A stretch of 64,000 nt of DNA from Aphelenchoides besseyi (GCA_024699855.1 JAMPIQ010000003.1:3782001-3846000), one strand, 5' to 3'. Shown: positions 26,623-38,926, counted from the stretch's first letter. Program-made: numbers and translations. Notes: generated by a model from the sequence alone, not told the origin.

Positions 26623-27189
26623 ATTCACGGTTCCTAACAATATGCTCAGCTTTGTTCGAATCATGATCTGTGCCTTTCGACTCGGGAATTTTGTTAATTT
26701 CACGTGTTTGTATTATCTTCAAACGCTAATTCGACGTTTTTAGCCTAATTATCTAGTAAACACTTCCACTTTTTATGCTCTCGAACTTTCTCAGCGGTGC
26801 ACAAACTCACAAACTGCATGTTCGATTTAGAAACATGCTCCCGATTGCACCAGGGAAGTTCGACGTGGATTTTGCGTACATTTTCTCGAATCCCATGCTC
26901 TCAAATTACAAACGTTGTCAATATCGGGCCACTGTGCTGTTCAGTTTGTACGAATAAATTTGAAAACACAAAATCCGATCCTAACAAAATCAGGTTACGT
27001 GCTCACTTTCATTCACTTCCTCCTGTTCGTTCGTTTGCATTCTTCTCTCTAAAAACTTTTGATCGGGAGCTCGCACGAATCTCTCTGCAATATGTTGACT
27101 TGCAATGGTAAGCAGAAGAGGATTTCAACGTGAAGTCTTACACTTTTTAAGGCTACGGTAGAACTCGGTTGTTGGAAGAACGGCTGTCG
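26623..27189. other. Intergenic
   Basis: Gap between the synthetase and the first HAD paralogue. No exon, repeat or RNA gene was recognised. Confidence 0.4.
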
Positions 27190-27877
27190 ATGGCACGCCG
27201 TGGACTGAAGAACTTGTACAAAGCCACGATCTTCGAATTTTGTGGTACGGTTATGTCGTCGTTAAAACAAAGTCACAACTCCACCAATATCGACGATTCC
27301 GAATGCATCGATCTACTTCAAATTGGATCTCCGAATGTACAGAAAATGAAAATCTGTAAATTTGAGTCAATGTTTAGGAAAAATCCTTTGCTTTCTATGG
27401 TCTGTCAATTAGATTTACACATAAATTCCTCGAATTTACAGAATCAAGACATCTGGACGGCAATTCGAAAGCTCAAGAGTCACGGCTTTAGAGTCGTGTT
27501 TCTGATTCGTAGTGGATACTATCTCCCGACAATCATAAAAGAAACTCAAAACCTTGAATCAGTGGATTCAACTGAAAAGTGTCAAATCGTTCCACGTAAA
27601 TTGCAGAACGAGATTTATGAGGTGGGAATGAGTATCGAATCAAGTTAATGGTGATTTTAGGAGATTTTGAGTAAACTTGGACTTTTGGCTGCCCAATGCA
27701 TTTATGTTGGAGATATAATTAGTCAGGTTCGTGGTGTAGAGCGTTTTGGAATAACCGGAGTACAGGTTCGTTCTAAGAAGATCAAATCTAAGGTGATCAC
27801 GTTTGTAGATTATGAATCAGGACAGTGCGTCCGCAATTCAGACGTTGGAACATCTCTTGAAAGTGGATTTACATTAA
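27190..27877 (+). CDS. HAD-family pseudoenzyme with all catalytic motifs lost
   Basis: Exons 27,190-27,621, 27,661-27,765 and 27,809-27,877 sum to 201 residues in frame. Length and end (LEHLLKVDLH) match the intact neighbour at 28,357 (LEELLDLDLH). The HAD motifs are recognisable by position but altered. Motif I is IFEFCG instead of IFDMGG. Motif II is FLIRSGYYL instead of LLTNNGYW. The motif III Lys is absent before NEIYE. Motif IV is YVGDIIS instead of FVDDLKQ. Phosphatase-type chemistry is therefore not expected, yet the frame is fully open. It has also lost the introns that split the first half of its paralogues. Possible roles are binding or regulation, or it may be a very young pseudogene. 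Confidence 0.7.
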
Positions 27878-28356
27878 ACATACTTCTAATCATTTCTTTT
27901 CATAATCGTCTTCGTGTTAATGATTGTCAAAAGTTTTTTTCTACAAATCCAATAAACACTGTGCTGTATACTTATGTTTGAGTTGATAAAAACTTGAACT
28001 GCACAAACAGAATGTTGAACCGTCTGGCGATAAAATCAGCAATCAATTTGAACCACGATCAACTTGTTCGGAGAACCTTTACAAGCAACATCTTTTCACA
28101 CACACAAACTATTCATGCAAGTGACTCATAAAACACACAATTTGCATAGTACAAGGTCTTGGAGTTTGTAGTTTCAAAAAGTCACAGCTGCTGATGAACG
28201 CTTTGCGAAACTCTGAAACACACACCACTCGCTCGGTTTGCTCCATAAAAGCGTTTGGTTGCAGTGACGATAAGAACAGAGAAAAAAGAGTTGGCGTGAA
28301 GTCAAGGATACGTTTGAAAGAGCGTGTTATTGTATTTGTTGAGATTCAACTATAAA
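27878..28356. other. Intergenic between two HAD paralogues
   Basis: No feature was found beyond AT-rich sequence. Confidence 0.4.
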
Positions 28357-29182
28357 ATGAAGCCATCCTGTGTTATATTCGACATGGGCGGTGAGCATAG
28401 GTCATTGGAAGCTGAAGATATTTGCAATTTAGGAGTTGTCGTTCGGTTCAAGAATTACGGCCGGTTTGTTGAGTTGCTCAATGAAGGTTGGCTGAATTTT
28501 TATTCACTTTTTAATTCTTGTTTTCAGCACGAAAGGATCCGAAGATCGGAGAAAAGTTTGTTGGTTTCGAGTTAGGAACCGTTTCTGCGGAAGAGATTCG
28601 CGATACATTTCATCGAATATTCCCATTACCGTTAGATGTTAATGTCGATGATTTCGAGAACTCTAAGCTCGACGATTACATGGGCGAACACGTAAAGAAC
28701 TGCAATCAAAACCTAATGGACTGGTTGTTTTCAGGATCCGCACATTGAAAAAGCGATCGAGAAATTGAAAGCCAATGGAATCAAATTGGGTTTGCTGACG
28801 AACAACGGCTATTGGAGTCCAAAAAGAGAACGCACAACGATTCTCGATCACGCCGATGAAATTTTCGATGTGGTTGTTGAGTCGGCTAGGGAGGGAGTTC
28901 GAAAACCGGACCCGAAAATCTACGAGGTGAGACTTAAACGTGGTTTCCTCACTGACTAGCCTATAGATTATGCTCGAACGTATTGGCAAAAAGGCAGAGG
29001 AGTGTGTTTTCGTCGACGATTTGAAGCAAAACGTTGATGCAGCTGCAAGCCTCGGTTTCATCGCAATACACGTAAGCAAAATTGAAAAAGAAATTGTAAC
29101 AAAAAGATTTCAGTTGGCCAATGAAGACAGTGAAGCGGCAGTAAAGAAATTGGAAGAACTACTCGATCTTGATCTGCACTAA
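28357..29182 (+). CDS. HAD-like hydrolase (ACAD10/EPHX2-N type), intact
   Basis: Exons 28,357-28,390, 28,433-28,486, 28,528-28,691, 28,735-28,926, 28,967-29,071 and 29,114-29,182 give 205 residues. Motif I is VIFDMGGVVV, motif II LGLLTNNGYW, motif III RKPDPKIYE and motif IV CVFVDDLKQNVDAAASLG. This is the HAD subfamily found in the N-terminal phosphatase domain of soluble epoxide hydrolase and in ACAD10. It likely acts on a small phosphate ester in the cytosol; the substrate is unknown. AATAAA lies at 29,253. Its 3' end converges on the ShKT-GST gene with a 76-base gap. Four paralogues lie at 27,190, 51,750, 52,944 and 53,916. Confidence 0.85.
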
Positions 29183-29258
29183 TTTTCTATTACTCATTAA
29201 GTTATTGCACAATTTTAATCAAAACAACTTGTATCTTATGCACAATCTTTGGAATAAA

Positions 29259-30482
29259 TTAAATTGGACTATCGGGCGGATCTTTTTTCAAGTACGCTTG
29301 TAATTGAGGCAATGCGTAGACGCTTTCATAGTGTGCTGAAAGAGTCGGATAGGCCGCTAAACTTGCAGCGTCGATTATATCAAAAGTTCGAACCGTTCCA
29401 GCTACATAGAAATCGACCTGAAAATCATGATCGAAAGTAAACTGATAATCTCTTCTTCCTAGTAAATTTACACCCTATACCCCAACACAAACTAAACTGT
29501 TTGAGTCTGCTCAATCAATCCTTTAAAATATTGCTAACACTTCAAGTTCATGAAAGCATCGTCTTTCAACTAACCCAAGAAACAGTTCGGCCGAAGAAAC
29601 CACTTTGTTGTTTTCGCAAGAAATTCTCCATTTTTGGTGCGTATTTTTTTAGAGCCGGCAAGAATTCGGCGTCGTGAATTGCCAGCTAAATAAAAATGTG
29701 AAGAGAATAGGAAACAGGTTTGTTACTTCATCTCCAGGTTCATCACCGTTAGCTACTCGCTTATAATGCAATGTGGCGTCAACGAACTCTCGCCAAAGTT
29801 CAGCGACGTAGTCCAAATATGTAATCTCCATTTCGTTCAAGCCCGAAAGGCCTTAACATTTAATCACCTTTATTAGAAGATTGTCTCAACGAACCCAAAC
29901 GTCGACCTACAAATCGACAAATTGTCATCGATTGCGATATCTTCGTTCCGTCGACTTCCAACAGCGGCAACTGATTGTCGGGATACGCTAAAAAACTGCT
30001 TACAATCCTTAGTTTCCATTTCTTACATGCTTTTTGCGCTGCCCACTGAGCAGCCGTGAGGCGAATGTCTTCGAACGGAACATTTCGATAATGAAACGCC
30101 AAACGTATGGGTTCAGCGCGAAAGCGAATGTCAAAGTACGTCAACTTATAACGCGGATATTGGCTAAAGAATAATCAGATAGGAACATGACGATGACTCA
30201 CAAGATTGGAGCGCCCTGCTTTTTCGTAGCCGATGGTTTCGTAGGTGGTCGTCTCTTTTTCTTCTTAGCTGGTTTTCTTCTACCATTTCCATTAGAAGGA
30301 CCAAAGCAGAATCGACAAGTTCTAGGACAATTGATCTGTAGAGTGCGGGTTAGTGATGGTAGACGACAATAAGAAATAGCACGACTGCACGTTGAAACGA
30401 GGTCCGTGCATGCCGTTTCGACCAATTGCACGAAACTAAGGCTTAGAAGTGAAAAGACTAAAACTGTTGAAAGAAAGTGCAT
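29259..30482 (-). CDS. Secreted ShKT domain fused to sigma-type glutathione S-transferase
   Basis: Six exons (30,482-30,202; 30,163-30,027; 29,987-29,895; 29,851-29,727; 29,685-29,575; 29,417-29,259) sum to 301 residues with all phases matching. Residues 1-23 are a signal peptide. An ShKT domain with six cysteines spaced as the family requires follows (ACTDLVSTC ... INCPRTCRFC). Then comes a very basic linker (RRKPAKKKKRRPPTKPS), a possible proprotein-convertase target. The rest is a complete sigma-type GST: YKLTYFDIR with the catalytic Tyr, NQLPLLEVDG, SQSMTICRFVGR for glutathione binding, and a full helical C-domain. The GST exon has no ATG of its own near its start, and the 38-nt intron before it has a strong GTGAGT donor. 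A separately translated GST would need an unseen start. An extracellular detoxifying or host-interaction role is inferred. Confidence 0.8.
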
Positions 30483-30692
30483 TTGTAACGAGAATCAAAG
30501 TCGAAGTGATAAATAGAGTTTATATAAAAGACGGTCTGCAGTAGTTCACACTTTTGCAGCTATGCAAACAAAATTAATTGAAACGACCTCAAAAAAAACG
30601 ATTGATCAAGAAAACAAACCGTGACGTAGAAGAGGTGTTGCAGAGTTGGAGTTTGTTCGATTTTCATGAAACCATTTACCAATACCAACTAC

Positions 30693-32694
30693 TACAGCGT
30701 GTCCCAGCACAACCGGAAGGTTTTGTACGCTTATACCTCGCTTACTTGCAGAACGTTTTTAATGCGGTTTTTTGGATTCGGTAAAAAGACTTGAAGTGTT
30801 TGTTTGGCATCGAGAAAGTCTCCAAACTTGAACGGCTAATGCCAGAAATTTGCATTTTGGCCAAATAACGCAGAATTTGACGTGATTTTCCGATGGTTGA
30901 GGTTCAAATCATTCTCTTTGCACAAAAATGAGTTGGACAAATGAAGAGAAGGCGTTTTGTGCGATCGAATACGCAAAGCCAATGGGTTCGGTCACGGTAC
31001 AGCGAGCTTTCCGACGCCATTTTAACCGCAATGCACGTGCTCCCGTTCCCGCTGCTGCAAGGTTTCCGATTTGGCTTTAGAAGTTCTTGGAGGAAGGAAA
31101 CATCGACAGCAGATCTCGACAGCATTGGAGAAATAGCGCAAGTGAGTGAAGATCTTGTAATTCGATTTCCGTTCGTATATTCAGACTCCTTATCAAACAC
31201 TCTGTCCAACTGATACACATGTCAGCACGGTCGAAACGATGAACACGGAGATCGATCGGCCAATTTTCTCGATCTTGTGCAAGAAACTACCCGAAATGTT
31301 GAAGCAAATTTGTGAGAACTCGGTTTCTTGGTGGTTTCCAGTTCATCTTTGCGATCTGTTTCAAAAACTCGATCCTTCCGTTATCACGATGTTGGGCGAG
31401 CAGATACAACAGTCATCGGGAAGAGAGACAGCAAACTTTGGAGCTGCAGAAACGAGGGTCTTCAACCACAGCGACAGCGTTTGAATGCGGATGAAGATGT
31501 TCGAACCTCAATGATCATCGATTACGGCACAGCACTGCTGGAGTCGTACGATTTTTGGAGCATTCCTACTCTTACGTTTTGAGTTGTGGTGCCGAAAATG
31601 CAACCTACGAACTCGATTCTTGTTTAGTTCGTTTGAGTTTGGACTCAGTGAAGAAGGCCGAGCGATTGTACGTCTTGTCTCTTAAACACGAACAAAAGCG
31701 GTAGTTGCTCGATCGTTGGTTGAAAGGTAAGAATCCTGGGTTTCGAAGTCTGAGCTTTCCATTCAGATATGCGAAAGATGGTCATTACAACGAAGCACTT
31801 TCCTGGGCTCTTCGCTCTGAACTTTCCGATCTGATTAACTTGGTCTCAAACAAAATGCTCTCAACATTCGATGCCAGACCATCAGTCAATTGCGAATCTT
31901 CGACGCAACTTCGACCATGTTCCTCAACTATCCAAATCTGCTTCTTCTCCAACGGTTCTATCAGTTTCGTCGTTTTCTCGTTCGAGGACAAGCAAGCGAA
32001 GGGGCCAGGAAACTTTACGAGTTGGTGACTTCCGAAATGGCACCAAGTGCTTTACAAGTTGTAGTTCGATCAAATGACCAAGTTGTTAGATCCATCCACC
32101 ACGGGTTTCATTCAGGTACGTACTTAGGATTTTGGATTGTAACACTTTGATTATTCAGGTTCCGAATTAGATCGAGACTCAATCTACGATCTAATGAAAG
32201 CGGCCAACAACTTCGAACTTCGAAACGCGATCATTCGTCCGTCCAAAGCAGCTGACAGTCCACACACCGTAGAGTTGCCAACCGGAATTAAGTTTCTTCG
32301 TCCAGCTCTTTGTAGTGGTTCGGCGCTAAGATCGTTGTCGTGAATCGTCTGTTTAAATGATCATATTGTTGTTTTACAAGACTTTTCATGGCGTAAACGA
32401 ACTAAGAATAAAGTTCATGATGCAAGAATATAGTAACCATATGAGTAGCATAAATTGACTTCAACGTTTCCGAGCCACGCCCACTTGTCTTTATTGCATC
32501 TAATGGCACTTGGTCTTGCGTCTTCGCGGTGCAATCTTTCATCGACTTGTTTGGTGCGAGATTTAAGAAAACAAACCATTAAAATGCTCTTTTGTCTTTC
32601 TTTGTAGCACTTTATTCGATAGCTATCTGAGGTAGCGTGTTCAAGCAAACTGTTTTATTATCTCAACACAATTGATATGACCTAAGAACGGAGG
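30693..32694 (+). repeat. Left arm of 2,002-bp inverted repeat
   Basis: This is the reverse complement of 39,097-41,098. Both arms have the same length and no mismatch was found at the positions compared. The arm holds about 415 bases of unplaced sequence, the 3' part of the NUP85 pseudogene and the gap up to the enolase 3' region. Confidence 0.9.
31108..32343 (+). pseudogene. NUP85: NUP85 3' fragment, copy 2
   Basis: It begins abruptly inside an exon at ADLDSIGEIAQ and ends at the TGA at 32,341-32,343. It shares the break after DFWSI with copy 1. It also has its own one-base loss (GTTCCG for GTTCCCG near 32,160) and an A4 run where copy 1 has A3. The 5' half of the gene is missing, so it cannot encode a complete nucleoporin. 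Confidence 0.65.
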
Positions 32695-32804
32695 AACAAC
32701 TTAGACAATTAGAGCAGAACTTTAAGTCAAACAGGATTCTACGATTTCGGTCGAACATTAGAGTACGAGAATATACCTGTGATTGTATTGAACTACATAG
32801 CTGT

Positions 32805-35259
32805 TTAGGCCAATGGATCGCGGAACTTCTCTCCAGCGTAAACCGCTTCATTTTTGAGCTCCTCTTCAATACGAAGAATTCGCTTGTATTTCGGAATCCT
32901 GAATTGTTCAACTATTATATCACTGCTCAATTTGCACAGCTTACTGTTCACGTTGATCTGGAGCACCAGTTTTCATCTAAAAGACAGGAAAAGTTAATTG
33001 CTGTTCCAACAAACGTACTTGTCCGGCCGACAATCCAACAACAAGATCAGCATAGAAAGTGTCTTCAGTCTCGAGAGAACGATGCCAAACCATTACACCC
33101 CAGCCGTTTTCACGCGCCAATTTGGCCGCTTCAATTGATTCCGTAACCGTGCCAATTTGGTTGACCTAAAAGACAAAAGATATGAACGATACCCGAGTAC
33201 TTTGAAAAACCTTCAACAAAAGACAATTGCCCGATTTCTTCTCAATTGCTTGACGAATACTTTTCGGGTTTGTGACGGCGAGATCGTTACCAACTAATTG
33301 GATTGAAGTCGAAGCCAAAAGTTTGGACCAACTGAAAACCAAAATGGTTGTTTTCTCGAAATGACTAACCTGTCGCAGTCATCCTGATGAAATGCGTCTT
33401 CAATTGAAACAATCGGATAATCTCTGATGAAATGCTTGTAAAGATCTCCGAGTTGATCGCCATCAATCCATTTCGATGGGCCCGACTTTTCGTTTTTGAA
33501 GTCCAAATCGTATTTGCCGTCCTTGTAGAATTCGGAAGCAGCAACGTCTATTCCGATTTTCACTTTACCAGTGCAATGGGCCTTAGAAATGGAGGTGTTC
33601 AACAGATCCAAAGCTTTTTTGAAATCTTGAAACTGTGGAGCGAAAGCGTTTTCCTCACCAACTGCGGTGGCATCCATTCCGTACTCATCTCTGATCTCCT
33701 TCTATACAGTTGCTTCAAATTCATTACAACAATGTGAAATCAAACCTGAAGTTTATTGCTGATCTTCTTACCCATATCCATGGCTTCGCGGAAATTTTTC
33801 GCGCCAACTGGAAGAATCATGAACTCTTGCATGGCGAGTTTGTTTTCGGCGTGAGCTCCACCATTGATGACATTGAATGCTGGAACCGGAAGAACAACCT
33901 TTGGTGTTCCGGACAACTCTGCAATGTATTCATACAATCGAATGTTGTTGTGCTCTGCAGCAGCCTTGCAAACAGCCATCGAAACACCCAAAATTACATT
34001 CGCACCCAAATTTGCTGAAAAAACCAAATGTTAATCGAATAAACAGTGAAACAACCTTTGTTTTCAGTGCCGTCCAATTCGATCAGAAACTTGTCAATCG
34101 CCGCTTGTTTGGTTACTTGCAATTTCTTGGCCACAAGTTTAGGCCCAATATCCTCGTTGATCTTCGACAGAATCCTTGATACTTCTTTCTGGCGTCTTTC
34201 CAACGGCATGTTGAGTCCAGTTGCTAGACCACTTGGGACGATAGCTTGATGGACGTCTATAAACTTGAGGATTAATGGGGAAAAGAAACCGAACTTACAT
34301 TTCTTCGTGCTCACTTCAACTACAACGGCCGGCCAGTGGCGCCGATTGTAGATTACACGAGCGACAACACCAGTGATTCTCCCAGGTGGAATTTCTTCGG
34401 AAGCTGAAAAAGATTGAAGTTTACTCACAAATGAAACGCGCAGCAAAAAAACAAAGTCATCGACGTCCGATGCAATTCGCGCTCGAAGAGAAGAAACGGA
34501 CGCCGCTCTCAAATCAAAACGTTTTGTCCGAGGGCACAAATATGAAAGAAAAAGTACGTGGTCGGAAGGTTTTGCCTCAACAAAATTTCCACCATTCGAA
34601 CAGTAAAAAAGTTTGCCCTGGATCGGGAAAACGACCTTTAGCTGCAGGTCCATCAACATCGTTGTTTTTAAATGCAAAAAAAGCAACAGCAACTCGTTCA
34701 GCCAAAACAGTCCGATTGCTCGAAACGAGCACCAGAAATCGAAAGAGAAAACTGCCGATCAAATTAAATGGCAAAAGAAAAACGCCCAAACGATTTGCCC
34801 TTAAACCGAGTTGTTTCGGAGACCTCATGGTAAACAGAAAACTTTGTACATTTCGTTTTGATGGCGTTGTAATCGACAAGAAAGAAATATCGTCCCGTTC
34901 ATGGATCTCAATTTGCCTCGGTGATAACAAAAAGAAGTGGACTGACTTTCGAGAAAAGGTTGTGGCATAGATACTGTTCCACGACAATACATACCCTTAT
35001 ATCATAATAAAAAGCCCTCTAACTGCAGAAATTGATGTGAAACACTTAAACCAAAAGCCTTGAAATTGGGTCTCACTTACAAGTCTGATCTTCTTGCCTA
35101 GAAGAGCTAGGCTGCAATCGTTGTTCATTACGTCTCGATGACTCCTAAAGACAAACCCTTCAAATCAGTCTTAACTACTTGACTTACCGTTTGAAGGTCC
35201 TGTTGCTCCGAAGCCAAGTGCTTTGTGAGCAAGTCCAACAGCTTTTTTGCGTTGGGCAT
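32805..35259 (-). CDS. Divergent enolase paralogue, copy 2
   Basis: Same exon plan as 7,125-9,578, with the start ATG at 35,259 and stop at 32,805. All frames are open. Amino acid differences from copy 1 include Leu for Pro in the N-terminal extension, [15 protein letters not shown] for [15 protein letters not shown], and YEYIAELSG for YKYIAQLAG. The losses of Ser40 and Asp318 (human ENO1 numbering) are shared, so they predate the duplication. Several differences restore residues closer to ordinary enolases, for example [10 protein letters not shown]. The gene fills most of the loop between the perfect arms. Confidence 0.8.
34431..34970 (+). CDS. Lys/Arg-rich ORF nested antisense in enolase intron, open copy
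   Basis: A single open frame of about 180 codons starts [14 protein letters not shown] and ends at the stop at 34,970. It lies almost wholly within the long second intron of the enolase gene on the opposite strand. The composition is highly basic ([17 protein letters not shown]). No domain was recognised. The block copy at 7,414-7,952 is broken by one base. The length is unusual for a chance frame in AT-rich intron sequence, but no expression evidence is visible. Confidence 0.35.
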   Translation: MKRAAKKQSHRRPMQFALEEKKRTPLSNQNVLSEGTNMKEKVRGRKVLPQQNFHHSNSKKVCPGSGKRPLAAGPSTSLFLNAKKATATRSAKTVRLLETSTRNRKRKLPIKLNGKRKTPKRFALKPSCFGDLMVNRKLCTFRFDGVVIDKKEISSRSWISICLGDNKKKWTDFREKVVA

Positions 35260-35832
35260 CTAAAAATACCATTAAAAACGGTATTGCACGATAAAAAGAA
35301 TTGCACGAAAAAAACGCGACGCGAATCTTTTACCCTCAAATAGGGAAAAAACATGCCGATCGTTCGGCAGATGATGTAAACTCGACCGCTGCATTCGCGT
35401 CGATTAAGACTAAAGGAGTTTTCAGGTCGCACACAAAAACAACTACAACATTCGAAGCTGTTGCATAAGAAGAGTTTGAAGTACAGAATTTGAACGGGAA
35501 AAACACAGTATGATAAGATTGTTGCCAAATATCATTTGGGCTCCGGCGATTTGCTCCGCGAGGTAGTTAAATCGGGATTGAGAACTTGAGTTTAAATGAA
35601 CCAGATAATGGGATCCGGTGACTTAGAACTGCCCAACCCCACGGTATTGTGGAAGACTGATAATCGTTGGTGTCAATGATCAGTTTCTCAGTGGCTTGTT
35701 AAAGTGAGTTGCTTGTGGTTTGAAGCGACTTCTATGAAGAATTGGAAGACAGCTCTTGAGCTGATTGACGACGTTTGCGATAGTCGTCAAATTCAATTGA
35801 TATCGTTGAAATATGTGGTTGACGTCAAGGAG

Positions 35833-36048
35833 TTACAGTAGCCGACGAGTTGACTGTTTCGGCCGTGGCATTGAACAATTAGAACGACCATCTACAGCAG
35901 CAGCAACCTTGCTGGCTTTGCCGTTTTGTCCAATGAGTTCGATTGCGCAGTTGCCGGAGCGCCGTCTATTGTCATTGCCTAAGTAGTCGTTCGCAAGTAT
36001 TGGAGTTGGCGGGCTTGTTGAGGACGCAAATCTTCGAATTTTGCTCAT
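35833..36048 (-). CDS. Small conserved ORF, copy 2
   Basis: The 71-codon partner of 6,335-6,550 with a few substitutions. The same doubts apply. Confidence 0.2.
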   Translation of the reverse strand: MSKIRRFASSTSPPTPILANDYLGNDNRRRSGNCAIELIGQNGKASKVAAAVDGRSNCSMPRPKQSTRRLL

Positions 36049-36118
36049 GAAAGAACGCAGTGATCTCTATCTCGATTGCAACTTTCCGGGGGAGTGAACT
36101 CTGATCCAAACGACACGA

Positions 36119-36490
36119 TTGCTGACAGTTCATCTATTCCAACATAATGATCGAATACAAAGAGTTCTTAGTTGTTGTTCGCGAGTCCTTGAAGAAATGG
36201 GCATAGAAATGATCTTCGATGGAGTTCTTATGTTTCGACATTCAAAAACAACTCCGTTTCATAAAGACACTTGTGATTTGTGTTTTGTTTGCTACTTGAA
36301 ACCCGACGATAAATTTAAATTTGAGACAACACCCTATTCAAGTGAGGCTGCAGTAGTTAGCGGTTAAAACGATAACAAAAGCTGCATCAATACTTTTTGC
36401 TAATCATTAGGTACAGTGAACAAATGAAAGAGCTTCCGAGTAGCGAAATTCGCAAGTTCCATCATACGATTCTCGAGCCATTGATGCAAC
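36119..36490 (+). pseudogene. Nudix hydrolase remnant, copy 2
   Basis: Contains LEEMGIEMIFDGVLMFRHS and the CDLCFVCYLKP strand as in copy 1, with the same break between Arg-Glu and Glu-Glu of the Nudix box. A second piece after an acceptor at about 36,410 reads MKELPSSEIRKFHHTILEPL. There is no start codon or complete Nudix box. Confidence 0.4.
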
Positions 36491-36803
36491 GAAGACAAGT
36501 GGTCGTTAAGGCTGCTATCTGAAGTCGTTTGATCTAAATGAACGGAATGAAAGCCTAGGATGACTTGTACAAGAACGGAAATTTGCATTCACATTCCATT
36601 TGTTCTTAGCAAGTACTAAACCGTTTAGTCATTACAAGGGAAGTGCGTGAATTGTGGAGCGAGTTCCGGGACGTGTTATAGCTCATTCGATGCCGCGTGA
36701 TTTCTGCTCCTGCTAAATAGCACGTTCAAGCACGCTGGAACGCTTTAAAGTTCGAGCTAATTTCATTACAATTCACTTTCAGAAATTGAGTGGTAGGAAG
36801 TGT

Positions 36804-36890
36804 GCTGTGGTGGCCGAGCGGTCAAGCGCTCTACCTGCAGAAGCCCTTCGTTGGCGGATTGCGAGTTCGGATCCTTCTGTCGTGATTTCA
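36804..36890 (+). other. tRNA-like element A, copy 2
   Basis: Same A-box (TGGCCGAGCGG) and B-box-like run (GAGTTCGGATCC) as 5,500-5,583. Stems do not close. Confidence 0.4.
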
Positions 36891-36997
36891 AGTTCTTGCA
36901 TTGGATCTACCAAAAGGACTCCAAAAAGTTCGAAAAAAGTCGACTTGAACCCTTGCAGTCATCTACCGTCCACTCTTTTCCCTTCTGAATACGAAGC

Positions 36998-37088
36998 AGA
37001 AACTCGACAATCGGAAGAATCGAACCTGCGACCGGCAAAAGAAGAGACTTCTGCAAGCGGACCGCTTTCACACTCGGCTATCACTGCA
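36998..37088 (-). other. tRNA-like element B, copy 2
   Basis: Partner of 5,295-5,382. On the minus strand it has TAGCCGAGTG and GGTTCGATTC. Degenerate. Confidence 0.4.
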
Positions 37089-37454
37089 CATCTCCTGCTG
37101 TTCGGTTTTCGAAGACTATATTTGGCTTGACATGGGCTTCAACTTTGTCGCTTAATGGACGGTTGTCTTCGTTATTGCCGACCGTTTGTCGTCGAGAAGT
37201 GTAGTCAAGATGCTTTGCGTTTGGTTTCACAAGTGAGTTTCTTATATAAACAAGAATTCCTATGAGTTTCCTATTCGCTTCTGCATGTTGCAAACTGCAA
37301 CTTCTAATGCAAGTCTTGCCTGCAGAACAAATCCTATTTGCGTAATCAATGTAATGTCAAGTGTTGTCCGTAACTTTTGGCACTTATCCACAAAGGCATC
37401 CTGAAAACCTTGTGACCAATATCCGCGCTGGTCAGCTTGGTCATTTGAACCAAA

Positions 37455-38926
37455 ATGTCTAAACCACAATTAACTACCTACTCGAAAGCAATTTTGCTTA
37501 TGCATCGAAACGAATATGTGTGTAATCGTCCACCAGATAATGAGTTGTCAGCTCTTGAGTTTTTCAAATACTTGGTTAGTATTGCTATGACGTGTGTTTA
37601 TAATAATACTCTTTAGTTGATATCACGACAATTCCTTCAAGCATCTCAGTTGCACCAAGTATATGAGTTTGCAATCTTCGAATACAGTAGCGACGACAAG
37701 AAATTCTATGTCTCATCAATGAAAGGAAAATTTGATGAAGTCTGGGCAACAGGATTTAAGTTAACGTTGGAAGAGATTCGAACTTGGAATCAACTCCTGG
37801 ATGTACAGTATGTACGTCTTTATAGATACCATTACAAATATGCGGATGAGTTCTCAGCTGTTAGCAAGCTCTTCAGGGGTCTGTTTTTGTCGTTATATCT
37901 AAAGTCACTGATATTTTAGGGTACATTACACTGGATCTTTATAGCGATATATTTGAGGCTGAAAACCATAGTGCTATAATCAGGCAAGTACAAAAGCAGC
38001 TATATTCTCTTGATGGTCATGCAAAATCAATGATTGGTCTGTCGGAAATGCCTCGTCTAAATTTAATGAGTTCTTTTTTGAGCATCGGAAACCTTTGTAA
38101 GTATCCGAATAGTTCAAATCGAATTTTGCTTAGATCAATTCAAGCAAGTGCTGACCAAACATCAAATCAAAGAACTAGTAGTGCAAAGCTTTTTCATAGA
38201 CCCTACAAGTTTTGACCGTAAGATTCTTGGCACTAAAACATTGACTAAAGCTTTTAGCGACTATTGACGACAACTTCTTTGATGATTTTCCTACATGTCC
38301 TTCTGTTAAGAAACTGAAGTTTACTTGGAGGAATTTGGACGAAATGCATAATATAGTCCCGAAAGTTACTAAGATGATGCCGTTTTTCCCTAATTTGTGC
38401 CAACTGTACTGTTATACATCTAAGTATCATGCACCCGGAGAAGTAGATCATCTTTTAAGAGCAAACGTAAATGTCCGACATTTTAGTTCAGTTTACAAAA
38501 GCTGGTTGTTTGGATACGAGACGAATGCAGAAAAATTGAGGAGCTGCAAAAAGCGAGTCTATCCCTCACTGATGTGGTACTTGTTTACAACTTCAAAATA
38601 CGCAAAGCGGAGTCAAAAAAAGTAAAAGCTATTTAAGGTCCGATTAAGATCATTTTCAGGTCGTAAAGCAACTAGTGAAAGAGATACTCAATACTACAGA
38701 GTTCAAGGTGCTGCGTTTTGCTAAGCTCGTCATGCCAGGAACCGAGGAGCATAAATATAACGGTTTTATTCGGCCATATTGTAAAGTGGAACTATGGCGA
38801 GAGCAACCAAATGGTGTTGCCGCTTTACAATTTAAAGTCGACTTGGATCCACTTACACTTGATGATGATGATGAATCGGAAGATGAGTTAAGTGAAGATG
38901 AATCGGCCGAACATCGCGACAATTAG
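37455..38926 (+). pseudogene. F-box/LRR-like protein, copy 2 (frameshifted)
   Basis: The start (MSKPQLTTYSKAIL) and acidic end (DDESEDELSEDESAEHRDN) match copy 1. After GEVDHLL the run of five T in copy 1 is four T here, and the frame moves out of phase until a later exon. Introns and splice sites otherwise agree. The substitution load seems higher here than in the enolase exons of the same block, which suggests weaker constraint on this gene. Confidence 0.45.
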
